A stretch of DNA of 64,000 bases, taken from Planctomycetales bacterium ZRK34. GTDB taxonomy: Bacteria > Planctomycetota > Phycisphaerae > Phycisphaerales > Zrk34. A model generated the notes under the pieces. It searched no databases, was not told the origin of the DNA, and saw nothing but the letters and a program-made list of their open reading frames with translations. A program made the position numbers and the translations under genes. The stretch spans positions 496,001 to 560,000 of the forward strand of contig CP050848.1 of the NCBI GenBank assembly GCA_014873095.1, given 5' to 3'. Position 1 is the stretch's first letter. Every line of letters begins with the position of its first letter. Below, piece after piece: positions 32,691-41,862 of the stretch.

Positions 32691-34250
32691 TCATTCCTTT
32701 CCTACAGGGTGTGATTGTTCTTTCAGCGCCGGCGAAATGTTCACCGTGTCGGCAAACCATGCCGGTGGCTTTTCAGCCACGCGGATTTCATCGAAAGTCA
32801 CCGGGGCGTCGGTGGCAAAGGCGGCCATCGCCAACCGATCAAACCGGAACGCGCCGCGAGGGATGCGGATGCGGTTGGAAGCAGCCTCGAAGTCGGTGGC
32901 GCCATCCGGATTCAACCAGGCGTCGATCGTCAACATGTCGCCTTGATTGGCGTAAGCGAGCTTGACAACAAACAGGTTCACCTCGGTGTTGAAAGCGCCC
33001 AGGTCGGGCGTGGCCGTGTTGTCCAAGTCGTAAGCGCGATGTTCAAACCGGGCGCTGTTGGAGTCGCCATCGTTGCGCAACAGGCCGATGGCATATCGGC
33101 GCGTGGGGCCGTCGTAGAGTTCGATCGTGTGGAAGGGATTGCCGGCATTCGAGCTGAACTGCGCGAGAAAACTGATGTAGATCGTATTGCTTGCATCACT
33201 GCGGATCGCATCTAAATCGATATACGAGCGTTGCGCGTAAGCGCCCTGCGCGGCTTTGCCGGCAGCGATGAGATGGGACCCATCGCTCAACCCGGGGCTG
33301 ACCACATCGAAGTCACCTGTCCATGCGCTGCCGCCGGCGTTGAGGGGGCCGACACGGTAGTCGAAATGCTCTTCCAGATAGACCGTCGGTGTCACCTGGC
33401 GGAGGCGATCGAGCCCGACGCGCTGCTGCCAAGACATCGGCGCGTCACTAATCTGATGCCCTGCCACCTGCACCACCTGCCCCGCTGTGATGATCTGCGA
33501 AACATCGCCGGTGTGAACCATGGCTGAACCGGTGAGCATACGCACGCCGAGTTCGGTTCCATCCGGCCCCACGTACATGAAAAACTCGGTGCCCAGATCG
33601 ACGACGCGCGCGCCTTGCGGCGCCCCGACGGTAAAACCATGCGCCGTCTCCGGGACGAAGACGTGAATGAGTCCATGATGCAGGTAGCCCTGCCCCGCCT
33701 CGGTCAATTCAAAGCTGCACGGCCCGTTCAGATCGACCACCGCGCCGGACTTGAACATCACCTGTGCCGTGCCGGCCTCGAGCGTCAACCGCCCCGGGGC
33801 AAGCTCACCACCCAGTGACATCGCCGGCGATGAATCATCGAAAGCCGCGTTGCTGAGGTTCGTGAGCATCGCCACCGTGCTGCGCATGCTGCTTGGCTTG
33901 CCCCCCTCTTCCTGCGGCTGGGCAATGAAGATGAACCATGATGTGACCGCCAGCGCGATCATCGCCGCGGCGGCGAAGTACCAGACACTTCGCCCTCGGA
34001 AGGGGCTCAGCGTCGGCGTGGGGGTTTCCGGTTGAACTGTGGCCTGCGATGCATGAATCATTGTTGTGGTGCGTGACTGAATCGCCAGCAGCGCCAACAT
34101 CCGTCGCATTGACGCATCATCGCGCAGCGCCGTGCCGATCAACTCAAGCTCCGCCTCCGTCATTGCGTCGCCATCGAGATAGCGCAGCAGGCGCTCGATC
34201 TGATCGGGGTCTGCATCGGCCAGACGACACATCATGGTCAGGTCATGCAT
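32691..34250 (-). CDS. FecR-type transmembrane regulator with cargo-like C-terminal domain, cassette 1
   Basis: 519 residues. Cytoplasmic N-terminus (1-87) with a helical 'LLRYLDGDAMTEAELELIGT' anti-sigma-like region; one membrane helix at about 88-110; FecR domain at about 145-265 ('VVDLNGPCSFEL', 'VVDLGTEFFMYVG'); a C-terminal domain at about 290-505. The last is a near copy of the PEP-CTERM protein encoded downstream, minus the sorting tail. Start 34250 overlaps the sigma factor stop by 8 nt (ATGCATGA), so the two are coupled. It should hold the sigma factor and respond to something outside the membrane. Confidence 0.85.
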   Translation of the reverse strand: MHDLTMMCRLADADPDQIERLLRYLDGDAMTEAELELIGTALRDDASMRRMLALLAIQSRTTTMIHASQATVQPETPTPTLSPFRGRSVWYFAAAAMIALAVTSWFIFIAQPQEEGGKPSSMRSTVAMLTNLSNAAFDDSSPAMSLGGELAPGRLTLEAGTAQVMFKSGAVVDLNGPCSFELTEAGQGYLHHGLIHVFVPETAHGFTVGAPQGARVVDLGTEFFMYVGPDGTELGVRMLTGSAMVHTGDVSQIITAGQVVQVAGHQISDAPMSWQQRVGLDRLRQVTPTVYLEEHFDYRVGPLNAGGSAWTGDFDVVSPGLSDGSHLIAAGKAAQGAYAQRSYIDLDAIRSDASNTIYISFLAQFSSNAGNPFHTIELYDGPTRRYAIGLLRNDGDSNSARFEHRAYDLDNTATPDLGAFNTEVNLFVVKLAYANQGDMLTIDAWLNPDGATDFEAASNRIRIPRGAFRFDRLAMAAFATDAPVTFDEIRVAEKPPAWFADTVNISPALKEQSHPVGKE

Positions 34251-34764
34251 CAGACACTTCCCCGGCGGTGCGATGACGGATGCATGTCGCCAACTGCTTG
34301 TGAATCCGCGATAGAGCCTGGTACACCGATCGCACATTCCGCCCCAGCGTTCGGGCGACGTCGATTCCGCTGAGCCCTTCGCGGTAACGCATGTCCACCA
34401 GCTTCCGGGCATTGGGCGTCAGCTTCGTCAGACATTCACGCAGAGCGTCGGCCAGATCCGACCCCGCCATGGCGTCGGCTTCATGCCAGACCGCTTCCAT
34501 CTGTTCGATCAACTCCGCATCGAACACGAGCCCTCGCCGCTGACTTGTCCGCAGGTGGTCCAGCGCGGCCAGCCGAATCGCCGCTCGCACCCAGCCGCGC
34601 AGATGGTCGGCGTGTTCGATCTCGTCGGATTTTTCCACCGCCCGGGCGGCGATGTCCGCAAACAGATCTTCCGCCATGTGCTCATCACGCACGATCGTCC
34701 ATGCGTAGGCGATCAGCCGGGCCTGATCTCGAAACAACTGGCGAACAATGCTGGGGCGGTCCAT
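34243..34764 (-). CDS. ECF RNA polymerase sigma factor, cassette 1
   Basis: 173 residues. Region 2 at about 10-75 ('DQARLIAYAWTIVRDEHMAE', 'RGWVRAAIRLAALDHLR') and region 4 at about 115-165 ('LTPNARKLVDMRYREGLSGI', 'LGRNVRSVYQALSRIHKQL'). No sigma regions 1 or 3. It belongs to the group of planctomycetal ECFs tied to FecR proteins. Start 34764 has GAGGA nine bases upstream. It overlaps the FecR gene. The upstream gap is shared with the divergent metallopeptidase. Confidence 0.92.
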   Translation of the reverse strand: MDRPSIVRQLFRDQARLIAYAWTIVRDEHMAEDLFADIAARAVEKSDEIEHADHLRGWVRAAIRLAALDHLRTSQRRGLVFDAELIEQMEAVWHEADAMAGSDLADALRECLTKLTPNARKLVDMRYREGLSGIDVARTLGRNVRSVYQALSRIHKQLATCIRHRTAGEVSDA

Positions 34765-34827
34765 GCGTAATCCTCTATGTAGTGACTGTACATGATCGGG
34801 GGATGTCGACATGGCGGCGAGATTTTT

Positions 34828-34857
34828 TTGAGCCCATCTGACGGTCTATGCTAAAAT
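34828..34857 (+). promoter_or_regulatory. Candidate sigma70 promoter for metallopeptidase gene
   Basis: TTGAGC (34828-34833), 18-nt spacer, TAAAAT (34852-34857), in an otherwise GC-rich 160-nt divergent gap. It would start transcription about 60 nt before the GTG at 34925. Read by eye only. Confidence 0.4.
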
Positions 34858-34924
34858 CAGGTGCCCGCGACGGATGTGCAGCGCGGGGCCGGGCAGGTCT
34901 TGTCCCCCGATCGAAAGGATTCCG

Positions 34925-36223
34925 GTGGTTGATCACTTTGATTTGCGACGATGCCGATTCGCGTGGCTGATCATGGCCGTAGTGCTGGCGTGCTGGTTGC
35001 CCGTGCCCTGGGCGGAGGCCGGTCCGCTGGCCAAGCCCATCCGTTTTGTCGCTCACAAAACCGACAAGACCCGCCTCACCGGTCAGATCAAGTCTTTCGA
35101 TGAGCAGGGCTTCGTGTATGACGACAACGCGGGCGAGCAGGACATCGAAGTACCGTGGACCGACCTGGTCGCCGCCGACATTTACCTGCTGCACCAGCGG
35201 ATTTATCAGCAGCAGCCGGTCGACGGCAAGACGTGGCTTCAACTCGGGCAAAGGCTCTGGTCGATGGACAACGGTCGCTCGGTCGCCTCGCGCGCGTTGA
35301 TTCAGGCGGTGCGGCTGGACGACTCGCTCAAGGAGGCTGCCGACGCCATCCGCGCCGGTGAAGACCCGGTGATGGACGACGCTGAGCCGACGAACAAGAA
35401 GGCGTGGAAATCCCTCGACGACGCTCAGAAGCAGAAGGAGGTCGACGCGCTGAAAGCGCTCGGCGATCAGGCCCGCGAGAAGTTCTGCCCGAGGCTCAAG
35501 CTCTACGAAACCAACCGTTTCGTGTTTTTCAGCGATCTGCCCCCGAACGAAGCGCGCAGTTGGCAGCAGTTGCTCGACCGCATGTATGACCGGATGACCG
35601 ACATGTTCGGCCTGCCGCGTCATACGAACATCTGGAAAGGCAAGGCGGGGCTTTTCATCTTCGCTAAGCGCGATGACTTTCACAGCTTCGCCAACATCAT
35701 CGGCACCGGTGAGTACCCCGACTGGGCGGTCGGCCTGTGTCACCAGTTCGGCGACGGCCGGGTGGTCATCAATTTCTACCGTTCACCCGACAAGTGGAAT
35801 TTCGCCCACACGCTCGTTCACGAAGCCACGCATGGTTTCGTCTGGCGTTACCGCAGTCGCCAGCGCGTGCCGTCGTGGGTCAACGAGGGGCTCGCCGAGT
35901 GGGTCGCCTGCGCGTTGGTGCCTGCCGCCAGCAACATACGCTCGGCGAGGGTCGACCTGGCCGCCCGCTTCCGTGAGGGGCAGCCCACGCTCGGCGGCAT
36001 GTTTGAAGCCGACCGCATCGACCCGCCGCAGTACAAGATGGCGATGACCCTGACCGATGTGATGGTGCAACTGAGTTCGCGGCGTTACGTCGACTTTTTC
36101 AACGCCATCAAAGACGGCAAGCCGTGGGAACAGGCCCTCGAAGAAGACTACGGCCTCAGCGTCGACAAACTGCTGATCGCTTACTCGCGGGCGCTGGGGA
36201 TGAACACCGTCGTTCGTCCGTGA
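34925..36223 (+). CDS. Secreted gluzincin-like metallopeptidase
   Basis: 432 residues. Signal peptide (hydrophobic LIMAVVLACWLPVPWAEA, about 15-33). The catalytic region has HEATH at 299-303 and NEGLAEW at 320-326, matching HExxH plus the downstream glutamate of gluzincins (DUF1570-like proteins in planctomycetes). An N-terminal small beta region and a helical region (about 150-200) precede it. Start GTG 34925 is preferred because AAAGGA lies upstream; ATG 34973 is an alternative. It is transcribed away from the cassette 1 sigma gene; no functional link is proven. Confidence 0.78.
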   Translation: MVDHFDLRRCRFAWLIMAVVLACWLPVPWAEAGPLAKPIRFVAHKTDKTRLTGQIKSFDEQGFVYDDNAGEQDIEVPWTDLVAADIYLLHQRIYQQQPVDGKTWLQLGQRLWSMDNGRSVASRALIQAVRLDDSLKEAADAIRAGEDPVMDDAEPTNKKAWKSLDDAQKQKEVDALKALGDQAREKFCPRLKLYETNRFVFFSDLPPNEARSWQQLLDRMYDRMTDMFGLPRHTNIWKGKAGLFIFAKRDDFHSFANIIGTGEYPDWAVGLCHQFGDGRVVINFYRSPDKWNFAHTLVHEATHGFVWRYRSRQRVPSWVNEGLAEWVACALVPAASNIRSARVDLAARFREGQPTLGGMFEADRIDPPQYKMAMTLTDVMVQLSSRRYVDFFNAIKDGKPWEQALEEDYGLSVDKLLIAYSRALGMNTVVRP

Positions 36224-36250
36224 GTACGTGACATGCATACCTATAAAGAA

Positions 36251-36279
36251 GAAGCCCACGGTGTGACACCGTGGGCTTC
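36251..36279 (-). terminator. Terminator of the ribosomal superoperon
   Basis: GAAGCCCACGGTG, loop TGA, CACCGTGGGCTTC: a perfect 13-bp stem. On the minus strand it is followed by TTCTTTATA, and it lies 27 nt after the rplQ stop. It also lies 28 nt after the plus-strand metallopeptidase stop, so it may act in both directions. Confidence 0.88.
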
Positions 36280-36305
36280 GGTCATACATCGGAATGTCGA
36301 GTGGG

Positions 36306-36962
36306 TTATTCGCTCTTGGTTTCTTCGCCGGACTCGGCCTCGGCGGATGCCTCGGCTTCGGCGGGCTTGTCCTCGGCGGGAGCGGATTCTTCAGCCGGAG
36401 CTTCGGGGGCTGCTTCTTCGGCAGCGGGCTCGGCCTTGGCCTCTTCCGGGGTGGACTTACCACCCTTGCGGAGCTTGGCGGCGAAGGCCGTGCGGCGATC
36501 GGCCGCGGCGCGGCGGGAGGACTTGGAGGTGTGGTTGTGCTTCTCGTCGTCACCGACCAACTGCAGCACGACCAGGTCGGTGCCGTCGCCGATGCGGTGC
36601 TTGGCGAGCTTGACGATGCGGGTGTAACCGCCGGGACGATCCTTGAACTTCGGACCGATCTCGTCGAAGAGCTTCTGTACGAGGGTCAGATCTTCGATCT
36701 GCTCATCCTCGGCGCCGCCCTTGACGACCAGGATCAGGTCCCGGTCACCGCCCAGCAGGCTGGTGGCGCGACGCCGGGCGTGCAGGTCCCCGCGGCGGGC
36801 CAGGGTGATCAGACGCTCGACGAACGACTGAACGGCCTTGGCCTTGGAGATGGTGGTGGTGATCTGACCGTGCTGAATCAGCGCGGCGGCCAGATTACGG
36901 AACGTCGCGCGCCGGTGCGCGGTGTTCCGACCGAGTTTGCTTCCGGCAATTCCGTGTCGCAT
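36306..36962 (-). CDS. rplQ: 50S ribosomal protein L17
   Basis: 218 residues; the L17 core (MRHGIAGSKLGRNTAHRRA to about 150) is normal, but an acidic Ala/Glu/Pro tail of about 60 residues follows (from about 160). L17 sits near the exit tunnel of the large subunit. It is last in the superoperon, 54 nt after rpoA, and is followed by the terminator hairpin. Similar but shorter tails occur on L15 and S5 in this operon. Confidence 0.97.
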   Translation of the reverse strand: MRHGIAGSKLGRNTAHRRATFRNLAAALIQHGQITTTISKAKAVQSFVERLITLARRGDLHARRRATSLLGGDRDLILVVKGGAEDEQIEDLTLVQKLFDEIGPKFKDRPGGYTRIVKLAKHRIGDGTDLVVLQLVGDDEKHNHTSKSSRRAAADRRTAFAAKLRKGGKSTPEEAKAEPAAEEAAPEAPAEESAPAEDKPAEAEASAEAESGEETKSE

Positions 36963-37016
36963 GAGTCACATCCTTACGCGGCCTGCGCCACGCGCGGGGT
37001 TGGTTCCAAAATCAGG

Positions 37017-38030
37017 TTAATCCAGGCCGAGTTCGATTTCGTCATCGTCGTCAAACGCACCTTCGCCGCCGAGGCTCAGGCCCAGGTCCGCCATTTTGCG
37101 CTTGATCTCGCGAAGCGAGGTCTTGCCGAACGAGCGGATTTTCAACAGGTCGTTTTCGTCCATCGCCACCAGGTCGCCGACGGTCTTGATACCGGCGGAT
37201 TCCAGGCAGTTGCTCGCACGCACCGAGAGGTCGAGGTCCGCGATCGGCATCACCAGGCGGGAATGCTCTTCCTGCTCGGCTTCGATGGCCTCGACGGCCG
37301 ATTCGCTGACGGTCTGCTGACCGATCTCGAAGTACTGCACGAACGGGTTCAGGTGCTTGCGGAGAATCTTGGCGGCTTCGACCAGCGCCAGCTCCGGGGT
37401 CACGGCGCCGTTGGTCCAGATTTCCAGCGTCAGCTTGTCGTAGTTGGTCTTCTGACCGACGCGGGTATCTTCGACCTTGTAGCGGACACGCAGCACCGGG
37501 GAGAAGATCGCATCGACGTGGATCACGCCGACGGTCTGCTCGGCTTCGCGCTCAGCGAGTTCGGAAGCGGGGACATACCCGCGGCCCTTCTCGACGGTGA
37601 AGTCGATATCGAAGTCGACTTCCTCGGTGAGCGTCGCCAGCACGAGCGACTTGTTGAGCACGGTGATGGACGTGTCGGCCTCGATGAGATCGGCGGTGAC
37701 TTCACCCGGGCCGGTGGCGCCGAGGGTCATCGTCTTGGGCTCATCGCCTTCCAGGGCGACTACGAGATTCTTGATGTTCAGGATGATGTCGGTGGCGTCT
37801 TCCTGCACGCCGGGGATCGACGTGAATTCATGGGCGGCGCCGCTGACTTTCACCTTGGTCACGGCCGCGCCTTCGATGGTCGAAAGCAGGATGCGGCGGA
37901 GGCTGTTGCCGACGGTCGTGCCGAGCCCACGCTCGAACGGCTCGACGACAAACTTGCCATAGGTGTCGGTGTTGGCGGCGTCGGGGACGACGCGGGTGGG
38001 CAGTTCCAGACCTCTCCAGCGAACTCGCAT
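37017..38030 (-). CDS. rpoA: RNA polymerase alpha subunit
   Basis: 337 residues. The N-terminal assembly domain (about 1-235, 'EPFERGLGTTVGNSLRRILL') and the C-terminal DNA/activator-binding domain (about 255-320, 'LDLSVRASNCLESAGIKTVG') are both complete, with a short acidic end. The N-terminus (RVRWRGLELPTRVV) is slightly longer than in E. coli. It lies between rpsK and rplQ; the usual rpsD is missing from this spot. Confidence 0.98.
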   Translation of the reverse strand: MRVRWRGLELPTRVVPDAANTDTYGKFVVEPFERGLGTTVGNSLRRILLSTIEGAAVTKVKVSGAAHEFTSIPGVQEDATDIILNIKNLVVALEGDEPKTMTLGATGPGEVTADLIEADTSITVLNKSLVLATLTEEVDFDIDFTVEKGRGYVPASELAEREAEQTVGVIHVDAIFSPVLRVRYKVEDTRVGQKTNYDKLTLEIWTNGAVTPELALVEAAKILRKHLNPFVQYFEIGQQTVSESAVEAIEAEQEEHSRLVMPIADLDLSVRASNCLESAGIKTVGDLVAMDENDLLKIRSFGKTSLREIKRKMADLGLSLGGEGAFDDDDEIELGLD

Positions 38031-38141
38031 GGGTGTATTCCTTTGCTGTGTGACGATGCCTTGTGGCTCGTCTCGGGTAACGGTCGCTTGCGATCGGTCA
38101 CACGCGATCGGGCGCCTGCTTTCCGAGACGATGAATGAACT

Positions 38142-38196
38142 GGGAACTCGGAACGCGGAACGCGGAATGTTTTTCAGTTCCGCGTTCCGAGTTCCC
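38142..38196. repeat. Perfect 19-bp inverted repeat between rpsK and rpoA
   Basis: GGGAACTCGGAACGCGGAA (38142-38160) and TTCCGCGTTCCGAGTTCCC (38178-38196) are exact inverted copies with a 17-nt loop. The arm is itself made of reiterated GGAAC words. It occupies the 180-nt gap where rpsD often lies and may stabilise or attenuate the transcript. Confidence 0.85.
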
Positions 38197-38210
38197 CGTT
38201 CCTCGTTTGC

Positions 38211-38588
38211 TTAGACGCGGCGCTTCTTGCGGGGGCGGCAGCCGTTGTGCGGGATCGGGGTGCAGTCCTCGATGGCGGTGACCTTCAGGCCGTTGGCCTG
38301 CAAAGCGGTCACGGCGGACTCACGACCCGGGCCGGGGCCCTTGATCTTGGCTTCGACTTCCTGCATGCCCATCTTCTTGACCTTCTGGGCGACGGCCTCG
38401 GCGGCGCGGGTCGCGGCGAAGGGCGTGGACTTGCGGGCGCCCTTGAAGCCCACAGTGCCGGCCGAACCCCAGGCCAGCACTTCGCCGGCGGGATCGGTGA
38501 TGGTCACCTGGGTGTTGTTGAACGTCGCCTTGATGTAGGCGACGCCGCGTGAGATGTTGCGGCGGATCTTTTTCGACTTCTTGGCCAT
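38211..38588 (-). CDS. rpsK: 30S ribosomal protein S11
   Basis: 125 residues. '[20 protein letters not shown]'-type start (here [15 protein letters not shown]) and the conserved C-terminal '[17 protein letters not shown]' region (in part) are diagnostic. S11 lies on the platform of the small subunit. It is followed by an unusually long, hairpin-bearing gap before rpoA. Confidence 0.98.
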   Translation of the reverse strand: MAKKSKKIRRNISRGVAYIKATFNNTQVTITDPAGEVLAWGSAGTVGFKGARKSTPFAATRAAEAVAQKVKKMGMQEVEAKIKGPGPGRESAVTALQANGLKVTAIEDCTPIPHNGCRPRKKRRV

Positions 38589-38668
38589 GTCGTTTCCTTG
38601 AAGCTGCAGGCACTACCACCAGGGTAGCTCACTTCGGGTTTCAGTATGCGGCGAGCAAGCCCGCCGAA

Positions 38669-38696
38669 GCACGCCGCGAGCGGCGTCGCTAAACGG
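38669..38696. repeat. CCGTTTAGC hairpin repeat after rpsM
   Basis: Read on the minus strand it is identical over 28 nt to 26961-26988. It starts two bases after the rpsM stop. The ACGCCGC/GCGGCGT core is self-complementary. Confidence 0.8.
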
Positions 38697-38697
38697 T

Positions 38698-39075
38698 TTA
38701 CTTGGTGACGCCCTTCTTGCCGGCGACGGTCTTCTTCTTGCCCTTGCGGGTGCGGGCGTTGGTCTTGGTGCGCTGGCCGTTGACCGGCAGACCACGACGG
38801 TGACGATCGCCGCGGTAGCAGCGGATGTCACGGAGACGACCGATGTTCTGCGAGAGCTGACGGCGAAGCACACCTTCGACGACGTAGTTGTTTTCGATCA
38901 CGCTGTTGATCTGCGCGATCTCATCGTCGGTGAGCTTGTTGGCGCGGGTCTGCCCCTCGATGCCGACTTCGCGGAGGATGTCGTCGGCGAACTTGGGGCC
39001 CACGCCATAGATGTACCGCAGCGCGATGCGGATCGGCTTGTTGTCGGGGACGTCGACACCTGAGATACGAGGCAT
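38698..39075 (-). CDS. rpsM: 30S ribosomal protein S13
   Basis: 125 residues. 'PRISGVDVPDNKPIRIALRYIYG'-type N-terminus (cited in part) and the basic tail 'RGLPVNGQRTKTNARTRKG' are diagnostic. S13 contacts the P-site tRNA and helix 69 bridge at the head of the small subunit. The extreme C-terminus is extended by a few lysines (KKKTVAGKKGVTK). Confidence 0.98.
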   Translation of the reverse strand: MPRISGVDVPDNKPIRIALRYIYGVGPKFADDILREVGIEGQTRANKLTDDEIAQINSVIENNYVVEGVLRRQLSQNIGRLRDIRCYRGDRHRRGLPVNGQRTKTNARTRKGKKKTVAGKKGVTK

Positions 39076-39115
39076 TGGATGCTCCTGAACGCGGGGTAAG
39101 CCCCGCCAGCTAAAT

Positions 39116-39229
39116 TCAGCCTTGACGCTGCTTGTGCTTGGGGTTGGTGCAGATCACGCGGACCACGCCTTTACGGCGGATGATCTTGCAGTTTTCGCAA
39201 ATTCGCTTGACGCTGGATCGGACTTTCAT
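39116..39229 (-). CDS. rpmJ: 50S ribosomal protein L36
   Basis: 37 residues. Sequence begins [19 protein letters not shown] and ends NPKHKQRQG. Cys11, Cys14, Cys27 and His32 are the zinc ligands of the C+ type. It lies in the normal alpha-operon position between infA and rpsM, 42 nt after the infA stop. Confidence 0.97.
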   Translation of the reverse strand: MKVRSSVKRICENCKIIRRKGVVRVICTNPKHKQRQG

Positions 39230-39271
39230 GATGCGCTTCCAAACCCGCCGCACGCGGCGGCGCTATACGGG

Positions 39272-39487
39272 TTAGTGACGGTACGTGATGCGGCCCTTGG
39301 TCAGGTCATAGGGGCTGATCTCGATGGTCACCTTGTCGCCGGGCACGATCTTGATGTAGTGCATCCGCATCTTGCCCGCCAGGTGCGCCAGCACCTCGTG
39401 ACCATTTTCGAGCTTCACCTTGAACATCGCGTTGGGCAATGCGTCAAGGACTTCGGCCTCTACCTGGATTTTGTCTTCCTTGGCCAT
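39272..39487 (-). CDS. infA: Translation initiation factor IF-1
   Basis: 71 residues, standard length. OB-fold protein '[20 protein letters not shown]' to '[14 protein letters not shown]'. It binds the ribosomal A site during initiation. Start 39487 is the only one giving the family N-terminus; 17 nt separate it from the map stop. Confidence 0.98.
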   Translation of the reverse strand: MAKEDKIQVEAEVLDALPNAMFKVKLENGHEVLAHLAGKMRMHYIKIVPGDKVTIEISPYDLTKGRITYRH

Positions 39488-39504
39488 GGGTTCCTTAATT
39501 CGTG

Positions 39505-40284
39505 TTACGGTCCAGTCAACACTTCGCAGCCGGTTTCGGTCACCGCGATGGTGTGTTCGTAATGGGCGGCCGGCTTGCCGTCCATCGTCACCACCGTCCA
39601 TCCGTCGTCGAGCGTCCGCACCTGGTCAGTGCCCAGCGTGCACATCGGCTCGACCGCCAGCACCAGTCCGGGCTCCAGGTCAATGTCGTTGCGCAGGAGC
39701 TCGCGGCTGACGAAGTTCGGAACCTTGGGGTCCTGGTGCATCGTTTCGCCGATGCCGTGGCCCACAAAGTCCCGGATCACGCCCAGGCCCAAGTCTTCCG
39801 CGTGACGCTGCATCAGCCGCGCCACCTGTGACCACTTGCGACCGGGTCGGATATTGTCAATGGCCAACTGGAGCACGTACTCCGTGGCCGCACATAGCTT
39901 TTTGTGCTCCGGCTTGACCGAGCCGACCATAATGGTCGTCGCCGAGTCGCCGCACCATCCATTGATGCGGACGCCGAAGTCCACGCTGACCAGGTCGCCG
40001 TCCTGGATGACCCGCGGTCCGGGAATCCCATGCACCACTTCGTCATTGACGCTGATGCACGTGAACGCCGGAAAGCCTTCGCCTTCGTGGTACGTCGGGT
40101 ACCACTTGAAAAGGCCGACCGATCCGGGGTTTTCCGCGATGATCTTGCCGGCTTCGGCGTCGATCTCGGCGGTGGTCACACCCGGCTGGCAAATCGCCCG
40201 GCAGCGTTCCAAGGCCTGTCGGACCAGTTGCCCCGCGTGGCGCATCTGCTTGATCTGCTCTGGAGACTTCAAGCTGATGGCCAT
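39505..40284 (-). CDS. map: Methionine aminopeptidase (type I)
   Basis: 259 residues. Removes initiator methionine. Substrate histidine H85 and the metal ligands D102, D113, H176, E212 and E243 are all present. It has no N-terminal zinc-finger extension. It follows secY directly, without the adk gene that usually lies between them. Confidence 0.97.
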   Translation of the reverse strand: MAISLKSPEQIKQMRHAGQLVRQALERCRAICQPGVTTAEIDAEAGKIIAENPGSVGLFKWYPTYHEGEGFPAFTCISVNDEVVHGIPGPRVIQDGDLVSVDFGVRINGWCGDSATTIMVGSVKPEHKKLCAATEYVLQLAIDNIRPGRKWSQVARLMQRHAEDLGLGVIRDFVGHGIGETMHQDPKVPNFVSRELLRNDIDLEPGLVLAVEPMCTLGTDQVRTLDDGWTVVTMDGKPAAHYEHTIAVTETGCEVLTGP

Positions 40285-40398
40285 ACGACGCCGGTTACCC
40301 TGTCGGGCTTCGCGGGCGGTCCGTGATTACCGGGCCTTGCGCGAAGCGGTTATTTTACACCGTGCAGCGTGGCCGTTCCACACCGCACATCCCGAAAA

Positions 40399-41820
40399 TC
40401 ACCCGCGGCTGCCGCGGATGCGGGGCCCCGCCCCGCCGGTTCCGCCGGACTCGCCGCCGGACAAAAAGCCCTTGTAGTTACGCATCAGCAGGTTCGCCTC
40501 GATCCGCTGCACGAAGTCCAGCGCCACCGACACCGTGATCAGAAGACCCGTGCCGCCGAGGAAGCTGGAGACGAAGAACGGAATGCCGAACGCGCCGCTG
40601 ATGATGGTCGGCACCACCGCGATCAGCGCCAGGAAGCCGCCGCCGACGTAGGTGATGCGTTCCATGACCCGCTCGAGATAGTCAGCCGTGCGCGGCCCCG
40701 GACGCAGGCCCGGGATGAAGCTGCCGTGATCGCGAAGCTGTTCAGCCATCTCGTGCGGCTGGAACTGGACGGAAGTCCAGAAGTAAGCGAAGAAGTAGAT
40801 CAGCGCCACGTAGACCAGCACATGCAGGTAGTTGTACCCGCTCATGGCCAGCTCGGCGCTGAGGAACCGGAAGAACGATTCCCACCACACCCACTCGTTG
40901 GCGGTGCCGATGCTCTGCAGCCAGGGGAACAGCATCGTCGGGATCATCATCAGCGACGAGGCGAAGATGATCGGCATGACGCCGCCGTGGTTGACGCGGA
41001 GCGGCAGATAGCTGCGCTGTCCGCCGTAAACGCGCCGGCCGCGGGTGTGCTTGGCCTGCTGAACCGGAATGCGCCGCTGGCCCTGGGTGATCAGCACCGT
41101 GCCGGCGACGACGAAGATAAACGCCGCAGCCAGGAAGATCACCTTCATCGGGTCCATCGTCTTGGCGGCCGATCCGCCGGCGGTCATGTCGAAGTTCTGA
41201 ATCACCCAACCGACCGCGGTGGGCATGCGGGCGATGATGCCGGCGGTGATGATCAACGAGGCGCCGTTGCCGATGCCGTACTTGTCGATCTGCTCGCCGA
41301 GCCACATCAGGAACATCGTGCCGGTCGTCATGCCGAGAATGCCGCACGACCAGTACGTGATCGACGATTCATACCCGGCGTAGACCAGGTTCTGCCGCAT
41401 GAAGAACTGCAGATAGAAAATCGACTGAATCAGGCAGAGCCCGAACGTCGCGTAGCGGGTGTATTCCTGGATTTTCTGGCGGCCGGCGGGGCCTTCCTTC
41501 TGAAGGTTCTTCAGCGGATCCAATACGGTCGCCAGAAGCTGGAAGATAATCGCCGCGGAAATATATGGAAGAATGCCCAGACCGAACAGCGTCGACTGCC
41601 CCAGCGCGCCGCCGGTGAAGATGCTGATGAACTGGGCCATGTTCGCCGCAGCGGAGCCGGACTCCTGAGCACTCTTGAAGTACTCAGCCAGTTCGGATTG
41701 ATTCACGCCGGGCAGGGGCACCCAGAACCCGATGCGGTAGATCACAAGCATGCCGAGCGTAAACAGCAGCTTGTTCCGCAGGTCGGGGATCTTGAAGATG
41801 TTCAAAAAAGCCTGGAGCAT
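40399..41820 (-). CDS. secY: Preprotein translocase subunit SecY
   Basis: 473 residues with ten transmembrane helices. The start 'AFLNIFKIPDLRNKLLFTLG' and 'LGILPYISAAIIFQLL' are SecY signatures. It forms the protein-conducting channel with SecE and SecG. A Gly-rich, basic C-tail (about 15 residues after 'KGFLSGGESG') is slightly longer than usual. It sits between rplO and map. Confidence 0.98.
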   Translation of the reverse strand: MLQAFLNIFKIPDLRNKLLFTLGMLVIYRIGFWVPLPGVNQSELAEYFKSAQESGSAAANMAQFISIFTGGALGQSTLFGLGILPYISAAIIFQLLATVLDPLKNLQKEGPAGRQKIQEYTRYATFGLCLIQSIFYLQFFMRQNLVYAGYESSITYWSCGILGMTTGTMFLMWLGEQIDKYGIGNGASLIITAGIIARMPTAVGWVIQNFDMTAGGSAAKTMDPMKVIFLAAAFIFVVAGTVLITQGQRRIPVQQAKHTRGRRVYGGQRSYLPLRVNHGGVMPIIFASSLMMIPTMLFPWLQSIGTANEWVWWESFFRFLSAELAMSGYNYLHVLVYVALIYFFAYFWTSVQFQPHEMAEQLRDHGSFIPGLRPGPRTADYLERVMERITYVGGGFLALIAVVPTIISGAFGIPFFVSSFLGGTGLLITVSVALDFVQRIEANLLMRNYKGFLSGGESGGTGGAGPRIRGSRG

Positions 41821-41862
41821 CGCATCGCCTGGGTTTAAGGTCAGGGATCGGTAATCAACACA

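Noticed and set aside
36294..38138. Plus-strand open frame of 614 codons opposite rplQ and rpoA
   Set aside because: It is the antisense shadow of two certain genes in GC-rich DNA; its protein has no recognisable motif and no ribosome-binding site.
40369..41838. Plus-strand open frame of 489 codons opposite secY
   Set aside because: Mirror of secY codon structure; Arg/His/Gln-rich product typical of antisense frames.
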